A stretch of 64,000 bases of DNA from Methanolinea mesophila (lineage in GTDB: Archaea > Halobacteriota > Methanomicrobia > Methanomicrobiales > Methanospirillaceae), in contig NZ_JAGGKR010000002.1 in the NCBI RefSeq assembly GCF_017873855.1, forward strand, positions 186,001 through 250,000, given 5' to 3'. The notes beneath the pieces are model-generated. The model made no database searches. It saw only the letters and a program-made list of their open reading frames with translations, and was not told where the DNA came from. This document shows, one piece after another, positions 8,738 to 17,119 of this stretch (the first letter of the stretch is position 1; each line of letters opens with the position of its first letter). A program made the position numbers and the translations under genes.

Positions 8738-9130
8738 TCACCTGGCAGCTCTTTTCCGGTAGACCATGCCCTGGAAGAGGGCGATCCGGTCCCCGGCATC
8801 GTCGGTGACGGTCACCGTGTAGGTGGCGAGTTTCGGGTTCTGGGCAAACTCCTCCGCCGTGGCATGGAGATGACCCTCCCGGGCCGCTTTCATATAGGTG
8901 ATCGACGCATTGATCGCCGCCGCGGGTATTCCCTCCGAGTTGGAAGCGAGGGCAAAGGCGGTATCCGCGAGGGTGAAGATGGCCCCGCCGTGCACCGTAC
9001 CGTGGCTGTTCCTGTGCTGGTCCCGGATCTGCATGCTGACTTTTGCGGTTCCCTGCCCGGTCTCAACCAGCGTGATCCCGTTGAACCTGGCATAGAGATC
9101 CTGGTCGAAGAACCCGGTTAACGTATCCAT
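8738..9130 (-). CDS. PaaI-family hotdog thioesterase
   Basis: 130 aa with the hotdog-fold motif N-S-H-G-T-V-H-G-G-A-I-F-T-L-A-D, in which Asn, His-Gly-Gly and the following Asp mark the acyl-CoA thioesterase site, and the conserved core strand INASITYMKAA. Length and order match PaaI/acyl-CoA thioesterase proteins. It probably hydrolyses acyl- or aryl-CoA in the cytosol. No pathway partners are adjacent. The upstream gap 8482-8737 shows no further gene. Confidence 0.85.
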   Translation of the reverse strand: MDTLTGFFDQDLYARFNGITLVETGQGTAKVSMQIRDQHRNSHGTVHGGAIFTLADTAFALASNSEGIPAAAINASITYMKAAREGHLHATAEEFAQNPKLATYTVTVTDDAGDRIALFQGMVYRKRAAR

Positions 9131-9324
9131 GTTCCACCATGGAGTTCATCGCCCCGGAGAGAGAAAAATGCAGCGAAACGCGGGTGCCGGTTTCGTTCCC
9201 GGGAGATGCAGGCAAGGTTTTACCATGCCCCGGTCTCTGCCTTCTCCCTGCTGTTGCCCCGGGCCCCAAACCCACAAGTATATTCTGTTCCGTGACCACA
9301 TCCCCTAAAAACGGACCGAACTGC

Positions 9325-10452
9325 ATGCCGCGATCGTATCCCTCCCTTTCTGTCGGCCCTTCCGCTTATGTCTATGCATGCACCCGCCTCCAGATAAGAA
9401 AATCATCACGCTACAAATTACCCGACTACCACCGGATGCTGCACATGGACATCTTCGAATTTGTCCGTTACCTGGGGGAAGACCGGTACAAGGCCGAGTT
9501 CTCCGCAATACCCGCACGTCTCCCCCCGGATGACCGGCTCGAGGCGGCACTGGACCTGCACCTCTCCCGGAGCTTCCAGGACGTCCTCGACCTCACGAGC
9601 GGGAACCTTCGTCACTTCACCCTCCACTATCTGAAGAAGTACGATATCGTGAACGTGATGATGATCCTCCGGGGAAAGGCGCAGGGGATGGACCCTGCGA
9701 GGATTGAGCGGATTCTTATCCCCGCCGGGGAGATGGAAGCGAGATACCTCGACTCGCTCGCGGTGCTCCGGACCCCAGACGAAGTGGTCTCCGCCCTGAA
9801 AGGGTGGGACCTCTACCCCCTGCTTGCGAGGCTCTACGACCCGGAACGGGAGAAGGGGATGTTCGCGCACCTGGAGAACGAACTGTACAAAGGGTTCTAC
9901 ACCGGGCTCCTCGAGGTTGCGGGCTCCGGTCTGCCGGGAGGAGACATCTTCAGGCAGTATGTACGCCTGGAGATCGACATCCTCAATATCCGGAACCTCT
10001 TCCGGATCCACAGTTGCGAGGAGGAATGCGACGTCCTCTCCTACATTATCCCCGGAGGGGCGATCCCTCCCGGGCATTTGCGGGTGCTCTCGTTCACCGA
10101 TGACCGCGAACATTTCGAGGCGCTCTTCGGGAAACTGGGAGTATTCCACATCATTTTCGAGGCATTGAAGCAGAGCGCTCCCGAGAGTGTGGAAACCCGG
10201 CAGGATGCGCTGGATTTCATCTGGAAAAGGTGGGAGCACCACCAGGTCCAGGTCCCCGCGGTCGCACTCTCCATCACCCGTTCCCGCCTGAAAAAGATCG
10301 ACGGGCTCGCCCGCAGGCACCCCTTCTCGGTGCTCCCCGTCCTCACCTACCTTGAGCGCACCCAGGCCGAAGTGGCAAACCTGAGGGCGATCGGGAGGGG
10401 AAAAAAACTCGCCCTTGCCCCGGAACGAATCGCGAAGTACCTGATCGTATGA
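9325..10452 (+). CDS. atpC: A-type (V/A) ATP synthase subunit C homologue
   Basis: 375 aa from ATG 9325. The N-terminus (SAYVYACTRLQIRKS, then a helix ending LPDYHRML) matches the start of archaeal AtpC/AhaC, which forms the central funnel joining the rotor stalk to the membrane ring. The charged helical body contains repeated features of the vATP-synt_AC39 fold (DLTSGNLRHF, RKYDI-type, EIDILNIRNLFR). The frame extends upstream to 9139, but those residues are Pro/Cys-rich and unlike the family. It overlaps atpD by ATGA. No other ATP synthase genes are nearby, and C and D are not adjacent in the canonical archaeal operon. Confidence 0.85.
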   Translation: MPRSYPSLSVGPSAYVYACTRLQIRKSSRYKLPDYHRMLHMDIFEFVRYLGEDRYKAEFSAIPARLPPDDRLEAALDLHLSRSFQDVLDLTSGNLRHFTLHYLKKYDIVNVMMILRGKAQGMDPARIERILIPAGEMEARYLDSLAVLRTPDEVVSALKGWDLYPLLARLYDPEREKGMFAHLENELYKGFYTGLLEVAGSGLPGGDIFRQYVRLEIDILNIRNLFRIHSCEEECDVLSYIIPGGAIPPGHLRVLSFTDDREHFEALFGKLGVFHIIFEALKQSAPESVETRQDALDFIWKRWEHHQVQVPAVALSITRSRLKKIDGLARRHPFSVLPVLTYLERTQAEVANLRAIGRGKKLALAPERIAKYLIV

Positions 10453-11102
10453 CGAGCTATACCCCTCCCCCGACACGGATGGAACTCATCAGGATCAAAC
10501 AGAAGATCCTCCTCTTCGAGCGTGTCCACCATATCCTGAAGCTGAAACTGGAAGGGCTTATCATCGAGGCCCAGAAGCAGGTCAGGGTCCTTGCCGGGGA
10601 GCGGAAGGCGCTCGCACTCCGCTATCTTGAAAGCCAGGATATCCTGGTCGAAGCGATAATGATCGAGGGTGAACACGAGCTCTCCCTTGCCGCCTACGCG
10701 GTGGAGGGTGAACCGCAGTTCTCGGTCACCACCGAGAACCTGCTCGGGGTGCACCTCCCCTGGATTGCCGGAAAAGACGTGCATAAAAATGCGGTCCGGA
10801 GAGGATACGGGATTCTCGGCACCACGTCTCTTGTAGACCAGACCTCGGGAGCGTTCGAACAACTCCTCGATGAGGTGATCAGGACCGCCGGAACCGAGAG
10901 CCGGGTCAAGCTCCTCCTCCGGGAGATCGACCGCACCCGGCTGGTCGTGAACAGCCTGGAATACCGCCTGATACCCAGTCTCTATGACGCCCGGCACCGG
11001 GGGGAGCTGTTCCGGGACGAACTCGAACGGGAAGAGTATACCCGGCTGTTTCGAATCAAGAAGATCAAGCAGGCAAGTGACTGCCAGGAAGGTGGCAGAT
11101 AG
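10449..11102 (+). CDS. atpD: A-type (V/A) ATP synthase subunit D homologue
   Basis: 217 aa. The N-terminal helix (MELIRIKQKILLFERVHHILKLK) and C-terminal helix (TRLVVNSLEYRLIPSL) match archaeal AtpD, the coiled-coil central rotor shaft. The family's N-terminal P-T-R-x-E-L-x-x-I/L-K pattern is present (PPTRMELIRIK). Between the helices lies a longer, less conserved region. The start lies in an ATGA overlap with atpC, so the two are made together. Lacking catalytic A and B genes nearby, it may be a spare or specialised rotor shaft. Confidence 0.85.
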   Translation: MTSYTPPPTRMELIRIKQKILLFERVHHILKLKLEGLIIEAQKQVRVLAGERKALALRYLESQDILVEAIMIEGEHELSLAAYAVEGEPQFSVTTENLLGVHLPWIAGKDVHKNAVRRGYGILGTTSLVDQTSGAFEQLLDEVIRTAGTESRVKLLLREIDRTRLVVNSLEYRLIPSLYDARHRGELFRDELEREEYTRLFRIKKIKQASDCQEGGR

Positions 11103-11206
11103 TAAAGGGAAGACTGCGGACAGCTAAGAATCTTTTCGCCTTTTCCTCCGGGTCCGACCCACGGGATTGGGCAGGGTTCTGCGATCCGCCTGTCTCCAAT
11201 GCCTTA

Positions 11207-11899
11207 ATGAGCAAGGTCTTTCCATCCTATTCCATGGAGGAAGAGACTCCTCACGGAGAGATCCACCCCTCGGGGCTTTCCAAGGCCCGGGTCGAAACCC
11301 TGACCGACGGGATATTCGCCATTGCGATGACCCTGCTTGTATTAAGCATCGAAGTCCCCCAGGCAGGAAGCCCCCCGCCGCTCCGGGACCTTCTCGCCTC
11401 GCTCTACCCTGACATTATCCTCTATGTGCTCGCGTTCCTGGCACTCGCGGTGTTCTGGGTGCTCCATCACCAGATGTTCCACTTTATCAGGTCCGTGGAC
11501 TCGTTCATGCTCTGGCTCAACGTGATCTGGCTCCTCTTCGTGGGCCTGATGCCGTTTACATCCAACCTTGCCGACACCTATTTCAGCGAGTGGTTGGCCG
11601 AGGTGATCTTCGGGGCGAACGTGCTGGTGATCGCGTTCATCGTGCTCGCAGAATGGCATCACGTGACCAGGAATCCCCGGATGATGGACCCGTCGGTCGA
11701 TAAGACCCTTGTAGGATTCGAGATGAAGCGGGGCGAGATGGTGACCGGGATCGCCTTCCTCGGAACGATACTTGCTGCGTTCGGCATATTTCCCGGGGTG
11801 GCAGTCTTCGCGCTGATCCCCGTTGTCTTTGCCCTGAGTCCCCAGACCCTGGACTATCTCTCCTCGAAGTCAAGGAAGATGATGCCGGGGAAACGGTGA
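11207..11899 (+). CDS. TMEM175-like potassium channel family protein (DUF1211)
   Basis: 230 aa with about six transmembrane helices. The first helix holds R-x-E-x-L-x-D-G-I-F-A-I-A-M-T-L-L-V-L, the signature of the DUF1211/TMEM175 family, in which that helix lines the K+ pore. Prokaryotic members are K+-selective leak channels. A second start at ATG 11234 is possible; neither has a strong ribosome site. It stands alone. Confidence 0.8.
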   Translation: MSKVFPSYSMEEETPHGEIHPSGLSKARVETLTDGIFAIAMTLLVLSIEVPQAGSPPPLRDLLASLYPDIILYVLAFLALAVFWVLHHQMFHFIRSVDSFMLWLNVIWLLFVGLMPFTSNLADTYFSEWLAEVIFGANVLVIAFIVLAEWHHVTRNPRMMDPSVDKTLVGFEMKRGEMVTGIAFLGTILAAFGIFPGVAVFALIPVVFALSPQTLDYLSSKSRKMMPGKR

Positions 11900-12076
11900 C
11901 TCCGCTTTTTTTTAAGTCCCCGGAAATACCGTCGTAGGATGGCTTTTTTATGGGGTTTAGGGGACCTCTCGCCAGACCTCGCAGGCGGGTCGTCCGCGAA
12001 TCATCCGGTTCCGTCTTCGCCGGGAAACGAACCGTTAGGGCGGGTCCGGCCCGGCCGGGAGGAAAGGATCCGACGG

Positions 12077-12646
12077 TCAGGACTGCAGGATCTTCTCTAC
12101 ATCCGCAGTGTGTACCATAACCGTCCCTATATTTGCCATGTCCCTGCAGTTCGACCTGTGGACATCCTCGTTCGCGGCTCCTACCGCATCCTCAACCAGA
12201 TATGTCCGGTAATTGTATGCGAAGGCATCGAATACCGTAGTCCGGATGCAGTTCGGCGTCTGGATGCCGGCGACCACCACGCGCCCGACCCCCATCGAAC
12301 GGAGCAGGAGGTCCAGGTCGGTATCGAAGAATGCGCTCATCCGGACTTTCTTTATGATATATTCCCCCGCTTCGGGGGCAAGCTCGTCGATCACCCGCGC
12401 ACCGCGGGTTCCGTCGACGGCAAACGGCCGCCGCGCAAATAGCTCCCTGCGGGAGATCTCCACGTCGCTCCCGTCCGCACGGTGGACCCGTAGCACGTGG
12501 AAGACCGGGAGCCGGTGGCGGCGGAACAGCTCCAGGAGTATCCGGATATTGGGGATGATTGCTCCTGCTCCGGGCACCTGCAGGGGGGCACCGTCCCTGA
12601 TGAAGTCGTTCTGCATATCGATGATCAGCAGCGCTGCGTTGTCCAT
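12077..12646 (-). CDS. Isochorismatase-family cysteine hydrolase
   Basis: 189 aa from ATG 12646, which has GGAG eight bases before it; a GTG at 12655 overlaps that site. The N-terminal LLIIDMQNDF carries the catalytic Asp, YIIKKVRMSAF the lysine, and GIQTPNCIRTT the cysteine nucleophile, giving the Asp-Lys-Cys triad of the family (nicotinamidase, isochorismatase, ureidoacrylate amidohydrolase relatives). Substrate cannot be told from the sequence. Confidence 0.85.
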   Translation of the reverse strand: MDNAALLIIDMQNDFIRDGAPLQVPGAGAIIPNIRILLELFRRHRLPVFHVLRVHRADGSDVEISRRELFARRPFAVDGTRGARVIDELAPEAGEYIIKKVRMSAFFDTDLDLLLRSMGVGRVVVAGIQTPNCIRTTVFDAFAYNYRTYLVEDAVGAANEDVHRSNCRDMANIGTVMVHTADVEKILQS

Positions 12647-12795
12647 GGCACTCACTCCGGGGAAGTATGGTGGCGGGAGGACAATAAGGTACGGCGTTCC
12701 TGGAATTTACACCCCGGAGGATTCAGGAGATCTGCGTATCTTACCCCGCATTCTCTCCCGGGAGGGCCGATAGCCCTCCGCGGGGCCATGCGATT

Positions 12796-13368
12796 TCATT
12801 TTGCCGTGAGCGCTTTTCCAAGTTTCTTGCCGGCTTTTTCTGCCTTTTTAATCATTGCGGGGTCTTTGGCTGCATCGCCGAGGCTCATCACCCCTGCGGC
12901 GACGATGGTCTCGACCATGGCGATCCCGAAGAACCCCATGGTGTCTTCCAGGTGGTTGATCATGGACTCGTACATCTTCGGGTTCGCATCGCCCTGGGCC
13001 ACGACAAGGACCATCTTCTTTCCCGCGGGCAGGCGGGACGAAAAGTCCGGGTTCATCAGTGCGTACCACCGGTCGAGGAAGAGCTTGGTCTGCCCGCTCA
13101 TCTGACCAAAGTAGACCGGGGTTCCGAGAACGATGCCGTTCGCGGCGATAAGTTCCTGGTAGAGCAGTGTCATATCGTCATCGACCCTGCACCCCTCGTT
13201 CATCTTGCAATACCTGCACCCCTGGCACCCCTGGTATTCCAGGTCTTCAAGGTAGAAGATCTTGGTCTCGTCCCCCTCTGCCGCAGCTCCGGCAAGGACC
13301 TGCCTGACCAGGATGTCCGTATTCCCCCCTTTACGGGGACTCCCTACAATTCCGATGGTGGTCTTCAT
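12796..13368 (-). CDS. Iron-sulfur flavoprotein, NADPH-dependent FMN reductase family
   Basis: 190 aa. N-terminal GSPRKGGNT is the FMN phosphate loop of flavodoxin-like reductases. C-x2-C-x2-C with a fourth cysteine (QGCQGCRYCKMNEGC) is the compact 4Fe-4S motif of archaeal Isf. LGTPVYFGQMSGQTKLFLDR is the second FMN-binding loop. Isf proteins pass electrons and reduce O2 or peroxide in methanogens. Likely cytosolic, single gene. Confidence 0.85.
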   Translation of the reverse strand: MKTTIGIVGSPRKGGNTDILVRQVLAGAAAEGDETKIFYLEDLEYQGCQGCRYCKMNEGCRVDDDMTLLYQELIAANGIVLGTPVYFGQMSGQTKLFLDRWYALMNPDFSSRLPAGKKMVLVVAQGDANPKMYESMINHLEDTMGFFGIAMVETIVAAGVMSLGDAAKDPAMIKKAEKAGKKLGKALTAK

Positions 13369-13696
13369 CGCTTCGTATCCTCCTCTGGGAGAGGATGCCC
13401 CGTACTCCTATAGAGATTTTTCGGCCGGCGACCTTCGAAACACCATCCCTGGAGGCTCGCTGATTCCACCGTGGGGACGGTGCCTCACCCTTGAAGGATG
13501 CCTAAAAACCGACCCGGACTCGGGGGAAGAAGTGACGAGGAGTGAATATTCCGGGAGAGGGGCGGAGTATTGTTTTATGATAAAAATTCGGCCACGGGTT
13601 CCGTTCCTTCCGTGCAGTCCGAAGGAAACACCTCGAATCCATCCACAATATCGGGGACGTCGTGTATGGGGATTAATATACCCGTAACGCTGAACC
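13369..13696. other. Intergenic region, 328 bp
   Basis: No credible gene seen. It contains a small perfect hairpin (CACCGT-GGGG-ACGGTG, near 13468-13483) and a TATA-like TTAATATA at about 13673-13680 that fits the promoter of the following gene. Confidence 0.5.
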
Positions 13697-13714
13697 GTGA
13701 TCCGGAACCGGGTG

Positions 13715-14161
13715 ATGATGACGGAAGAGCGATCGCAGGAGCCGGCCGGGCGGTGGAAGAAGAGCCTCCTGTTCCTGGTCATTGTGATATTTGCGCTGGT
13801 CGTACTGGTGTTCATGCTTGTCCCAGGGATGTACCCTGCCGGAGGAACCGGAATTCTCGAGGGAAATGTCAGCATCGGCCCGCTCTGTCCTGTTGAACCC
13901 TGCAATGTCTCTCCCGACGTGCTCGCCCGGGCATACGAAGCCAGGAAGGTCGTGGTCACGCCCCTGGACCAGCCCGGAGGGAGCCGGACCGTGCAGATAG
14001 GTCCTACCGGTCACTACGAGGTGGTGCTTCCTGCGGGGACCTACCGGGTGGACATAAACCGGCCGGGTATTGATCGGAGTGCCGATGTCCCAGCGACTGT
14101 GACGATCCACCCCGGAGCGCGGGAGACCCTGGACATCTCCATTGACACCGGTATCAGGTAG
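13715..14161 (+). CDS. Membrane-anchored protein with carboxypeptidase-regulatory-like fold
   Basis: About 148 aa. After a short charged start comes one transmembrane helix (about residues 18-38). The extracellular part reads as a beta sandwich: GILEGNVSIGPLCPVEPC, then GHYEVVLPAGTYRVDI, a pattern usual for carboxypeptidase-regulatory-like or transthyretin-like domains. The two cysteines in PLCPVEPC may pair. In-frame starts at GTG 13697, ATG 13715 and 13718; the TATA box at about 13676 predicts an mRNA start near 13700, favouring the ATGs. Confidence 0.65.
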   Translation: MMTEERSQEPAGRWKKSLLFLVIVIFALVVLVFMLVPGMYPAGGTGILEGNVSIGPLCPVEPCNVSPDVLARAYEARKVVVTPLDQPGGSRTVQIGPTGHYEVVLPAGTYRVDINRPGIDRSADVPATVTIHPGARETLDISIDTGIR

Positions 14162-14279
14162 AGGAGTGTGGGTTCGGAAAAAATGAAGGGGGCCGGGCTG
14201 AAGCGATAGCGTCCCCGACCTCGTACCTTTCGAAATCCAGGTCCGAAAATTCCGGATAGTTCCCCTGATCCCGGGTCTT

Positions 14280-15176
14280 CTATTCCGGATGTTCCAGAAC
14301 CCCCTCGACGAGGGCGCACTCCCTGCACTGTTCACACTCGAATTCGAGTGTGGAGTGGAGGATATTGTACTTCTTCAGTCGCGCCTTGATCTCCTGCTTC
14401 ATCCCCTCGATCTTCGCTACATCACGCTCACATGAGTAGATATGCGAGTCGAGCACGTTGATGCCGGAGCAGAGGCTCCAAAGGTGCACGTGGTGCACGT
14501 TCTCCACCCCTTCTACAGAGGTCATGTCCCGGACCACGGCATCGAAGTCCACGTCCCGGGGGGTGAACTGGAGGAGGATGACAACGGTCTCACGGAGTAT
14601 TCTCACCGCGGAGATTACGATGATCACCGCGATTATCCCCGATAGGAGCGGGTCCACGATCACCTGCCCGGTCAGGGCGATCCATGCCGCGGCGACCATC
14701 ACGGCGACCGACGAGACGGTGTCCCCGATCACGTGGAGGAAGGCGCTCCGGATATTCAGGTCCCTGCTCCCGTGGAGGAGCCACACGATGGCGCCGTTCG
14801 CCACCAGCCCGACGAACGCGATGGCGAACATCAGCCCTCCCTCGATCGGTACCGGGTTCTGGAACCGGAGGTACGCCTCCCACACGATCCCGGCGGAGAC
14901 CCCGATCAGGACCAGCGAGTTGATGAACGCCACGAATATCTCTACCCGGTGATACCCGTAAGTCCTTGACGTGGTGGGGAGCTGCGTGGCGATGGTGACC
15001 GCCGCGAGCGAGAGGAGGAGGGAGAGCACGTCCGAGAACATATGCCCGGCGTCGGAGAGGAGGGCAAGAGAGCCGGAGACGAACCCCCCCGCGATCTCCA
15101 CGAGAAGGAAGACGAAGGTCACTGCCAGGGCGATCTTCAGCGACCGCCGGTAATCGCGCCGTTTCGGATGGTCCAT
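14280..15176 (-). CDS. Cation diffusion facilitator metal exporter, CzcD/ZnT type
   Basis: 298 aa. Six transmembrane helices, with H-x3-D in helix 2 (H45, D49 in SDAGHMFSD) and a second H-x3-D in helix 5 (FLHVIGD), the zinc-site pairs of CDF proteins. The C-terminal cytosolic domain has NVHHVHLWSL and a Cys/His tail (FECEQCREC) that could bind metal. Exports Zn2+ or a similar divalent ion in exchange for protons. No metal regulator is adjacent. Confidence 0.9.
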   Translation of the reverse strand: MDHPKRRDYRRSLKIALAVTFVFLLVEIAGGFVSGSLALLSDAGHMFSDVLSLLLSLAAVTIATQLPTTSRTYGYHRVEIFVAFINSLVLIGVSAGIVWEAYLRFQNPVPIEGGLMFAIAFVGLVANGAIVWLLHGSRDLNIRSAFLHVIGDTVSSVAVMVAAAWIALTGQVIVDPLLSGIIAVIIVISAVRILRETVVILLQFTPRDVDFDAVVRDMTSVEGVENVHHVHLWSLCSGINVLDSHIYSCERDVAKIEGMKQEIKARLKKYNILHSTLEFECEQCRECALVEGVLEHPE

Positions 15177-15384
15177 ACTCTGCAGTCAGTCGTATCGCTG
15201 AAAGGGGAAAATAGTTGTCGTCACGGGGCGGGCATCAGGGCCCCCGGAATCCCGGGCAGTCCGTCGGTCCCTGCAGCGCTCTGCCAGAGACTCCTTTCCC
15301 TGATCCGGCCCCGACCGGGGATCAAAACGCATCCCGTTAAGAGCTTCCGGACCCAACCTTTTTGCCTGCAGGGCGGAATCATCA

Positions 15385-16944
15385 ATGGACCAGACTATCC
15401 TCTTTATCCTCGCGATCCTCCCGATCATGGTGATCTTCGTCGGCCTGGTGTTCTTCCGCAGGTCGGGCACCCTGATGGCGTTCATCGGGTGGGCTCTCAC
15501 CGTGCTGATCGCGGTAACGTTCTTCAATACATCACTTTCCATCGCACTCTATGCATCGCTTGACGGGATCATCGCCTCGTTCGGGATCTCGCTGATGGTG
15601 CTGTTCACCATTCTCCAGGTGACCATGATGGATATCGGGGGCGCCATCCGGAGCATCACCGAGTACATCAAGGAGATCGCCGCCGAGCGGTACGACCAGA
15701 TCATGCTCCTCAACGTGGGGCTCGGCTCGTTCCTGGTCTCCATCGGGGCCACGCCGGTAACCATGCTTCCGCCCATCATGCTCGCACTCGGGTTCTCCCC
15801 CCTTGCCTCGGTCGCCCTCCCCTGCCTGGGCTACGACCCGCTTACATCGTTCTCCCTGCTCGCGGTCCCCATCACCCTCCCGGCGGCGATATTCGGGCTC
15901 GACGTGACCATCCTCGGGAGCACCATCGCCCTTTTCCTCCCGGTGGTCAGCACAGGATTCGCCCTTGGGATGCTCTGGCTCGCGGACGGGATTAACGGAC
16001 TGAAGAAAGGCCTGTTCCCTGCAATACTTGCTGGTCTCTCGCTCGGCCTCTCCTGTATCTTCTTTGTCAACATCCTGCCTGCATCGGCTATCGGCCTTGT
16101 GGGAGTCTTCTCAGGCCTGGTCACCATCCTCGTCCTGCTCGCGCACCGGAAACTCCAGGGCAAGCCCCTGCTGGTAAAACGGGAGATCCCGGCCGGTTCG
16201 CTGCCGCTCTGGAAGGCTGCGCTGCCCTGGATCCTTCTGGTCGTCTTCATCGTGATCATCAGCATCCCCGCGGTGCAGACCGGGCTCTACAACATCCTCG
16301 GTGACCTGCAGAAGATCCCTATCGTCGCGAACAAGTCGGTGGACATCAAGCTCCTCAACCAGGCCTATTTCTGGGTATTGATCAGCACCCTCGTTGCCGC
16401 TCCGTTCCTGATCAAACGGAAAGAGGACGGGAAGAAGATAGTGACGCTCTGGCTGAAACGGGCCTGGAGCCCCACCCTCGCGGCCGCCATCTTCTTTGCC
16501 ATCGCCTACGTGATGGACTGGTCCGGGCAGTCGGTGATCCAGGGGGCCGTAGGGTTCGCCCCCGGGGCGATGACCACCAACATGAACGTGGTGATCGGGC
16601 TCACCCTGGCGGGGATCCTCGGTGCCGCGTTCCCCCTGGTGAGTCCCCTGCTGGGCCTCTTCGGATCGTTCGTTTCAGGGAGCGAGACCTCTTCGAACGT
16701 GATGTTCTACGGGATTCTGAAGAGCTCGTCAGACGTCCTTTCCCTCGACTTCATCAAGGTCTACGCGGCCCATGCGGTTGCAGGCGGGATCGCGTCCTCC
16801 ATCGCTCCGGCGAAGATCATGAACGCCGCTGCGGTGATCGACCAGCCGGGGATCATCGGTGAAGTTATCAAGAAATCTGCAGTTGTAGCGATCATCCTCA
16901 CTGCGATCACCGGGGTCATGCTGGTGATCATGCTGGCCCTCTGA
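15385..16944 (+). CDS. L-lactate permease (LctP) family transporter
   Basis: 519 aa with 12 or more hydrophobic segments. The stretch GLGSFLVSIGATPVTMLPPIMLALGF and the C-terminal loop SGSETSSNVMFYGIL correspond to conserved loops of LctP permeases (GFGTPVAI- and GSDTSSNALF-like). Family members move lactate or glycolate with protons. In a methanogen the natural substrate is uncertain, and the sequence diverges from bacterial LctP in the first loop. Stand-alone gene convergent with the kinase at 17120. Confidence 0.75.
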   Translation: MDQTILFILAILPIMVIFVGLVFFRRSGTLMAFIGWALTVLIAVTFFNTSLSIALYASLDGIIASFGISLMVLFTILQVTMMDIGGAIRSITEYIKEIAAERYDQIMLLNVGLGSFLVSIGATPVTMLPPIMLALGFSPLASVALPCLGYDPLTSFSLLAVPITLPAAIFGLDVTILGSTIALFLPVVSTGFALGMLWLADGINGLKKGLFPAILAGLSLGLSCIFFVNILPASAIGLVGVFSGLVTILVLLAHRKLQGKPLLVKREIPAGSLPLWKAALPWILLVVFIVIISIPAVQTGLYNILGDLQKIPIVANKSVDIKLLNQAYFWVLISTLVAAPFLIKRKEDGKKIVTLWLKRAWSPTLAAAIFFAIAYVMDWSGQSVIQGAVGFAPGAMTTNMNVVIGLTLAGILGAAFPLVSPLLGLFGSFVSGSETSSNVMFYGILKSSSDVLSLDFIKVYAAHAVAGGIASSIAPAKIMNAAAVIDQPGIIGEVIKKSAVVAIILTAITGVMLVIMLAL

Positions 16945-17119
16945 CGATTGTCCGCGGAGAGACAGGAAAACGCTTTTTTCAGAAGTATCCGGAATATCCG
17001 TGGATACGGTCAGCCGGGATAAGTCCTTTCGAATCAGGCAAAAAGAGTCGGATCGGACGCTGACCGCCCGAATTCATGGGCGGTGCATCTCTTCAATTAC
17101 CGGAACGCACTTCAGACGG

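Noticed and set aside
9139-9324. N-terminal extension of atpC
   Set aside because: Residues are Pro/Cys-rich and not like AtpC; ATG 9325 matches the family start.
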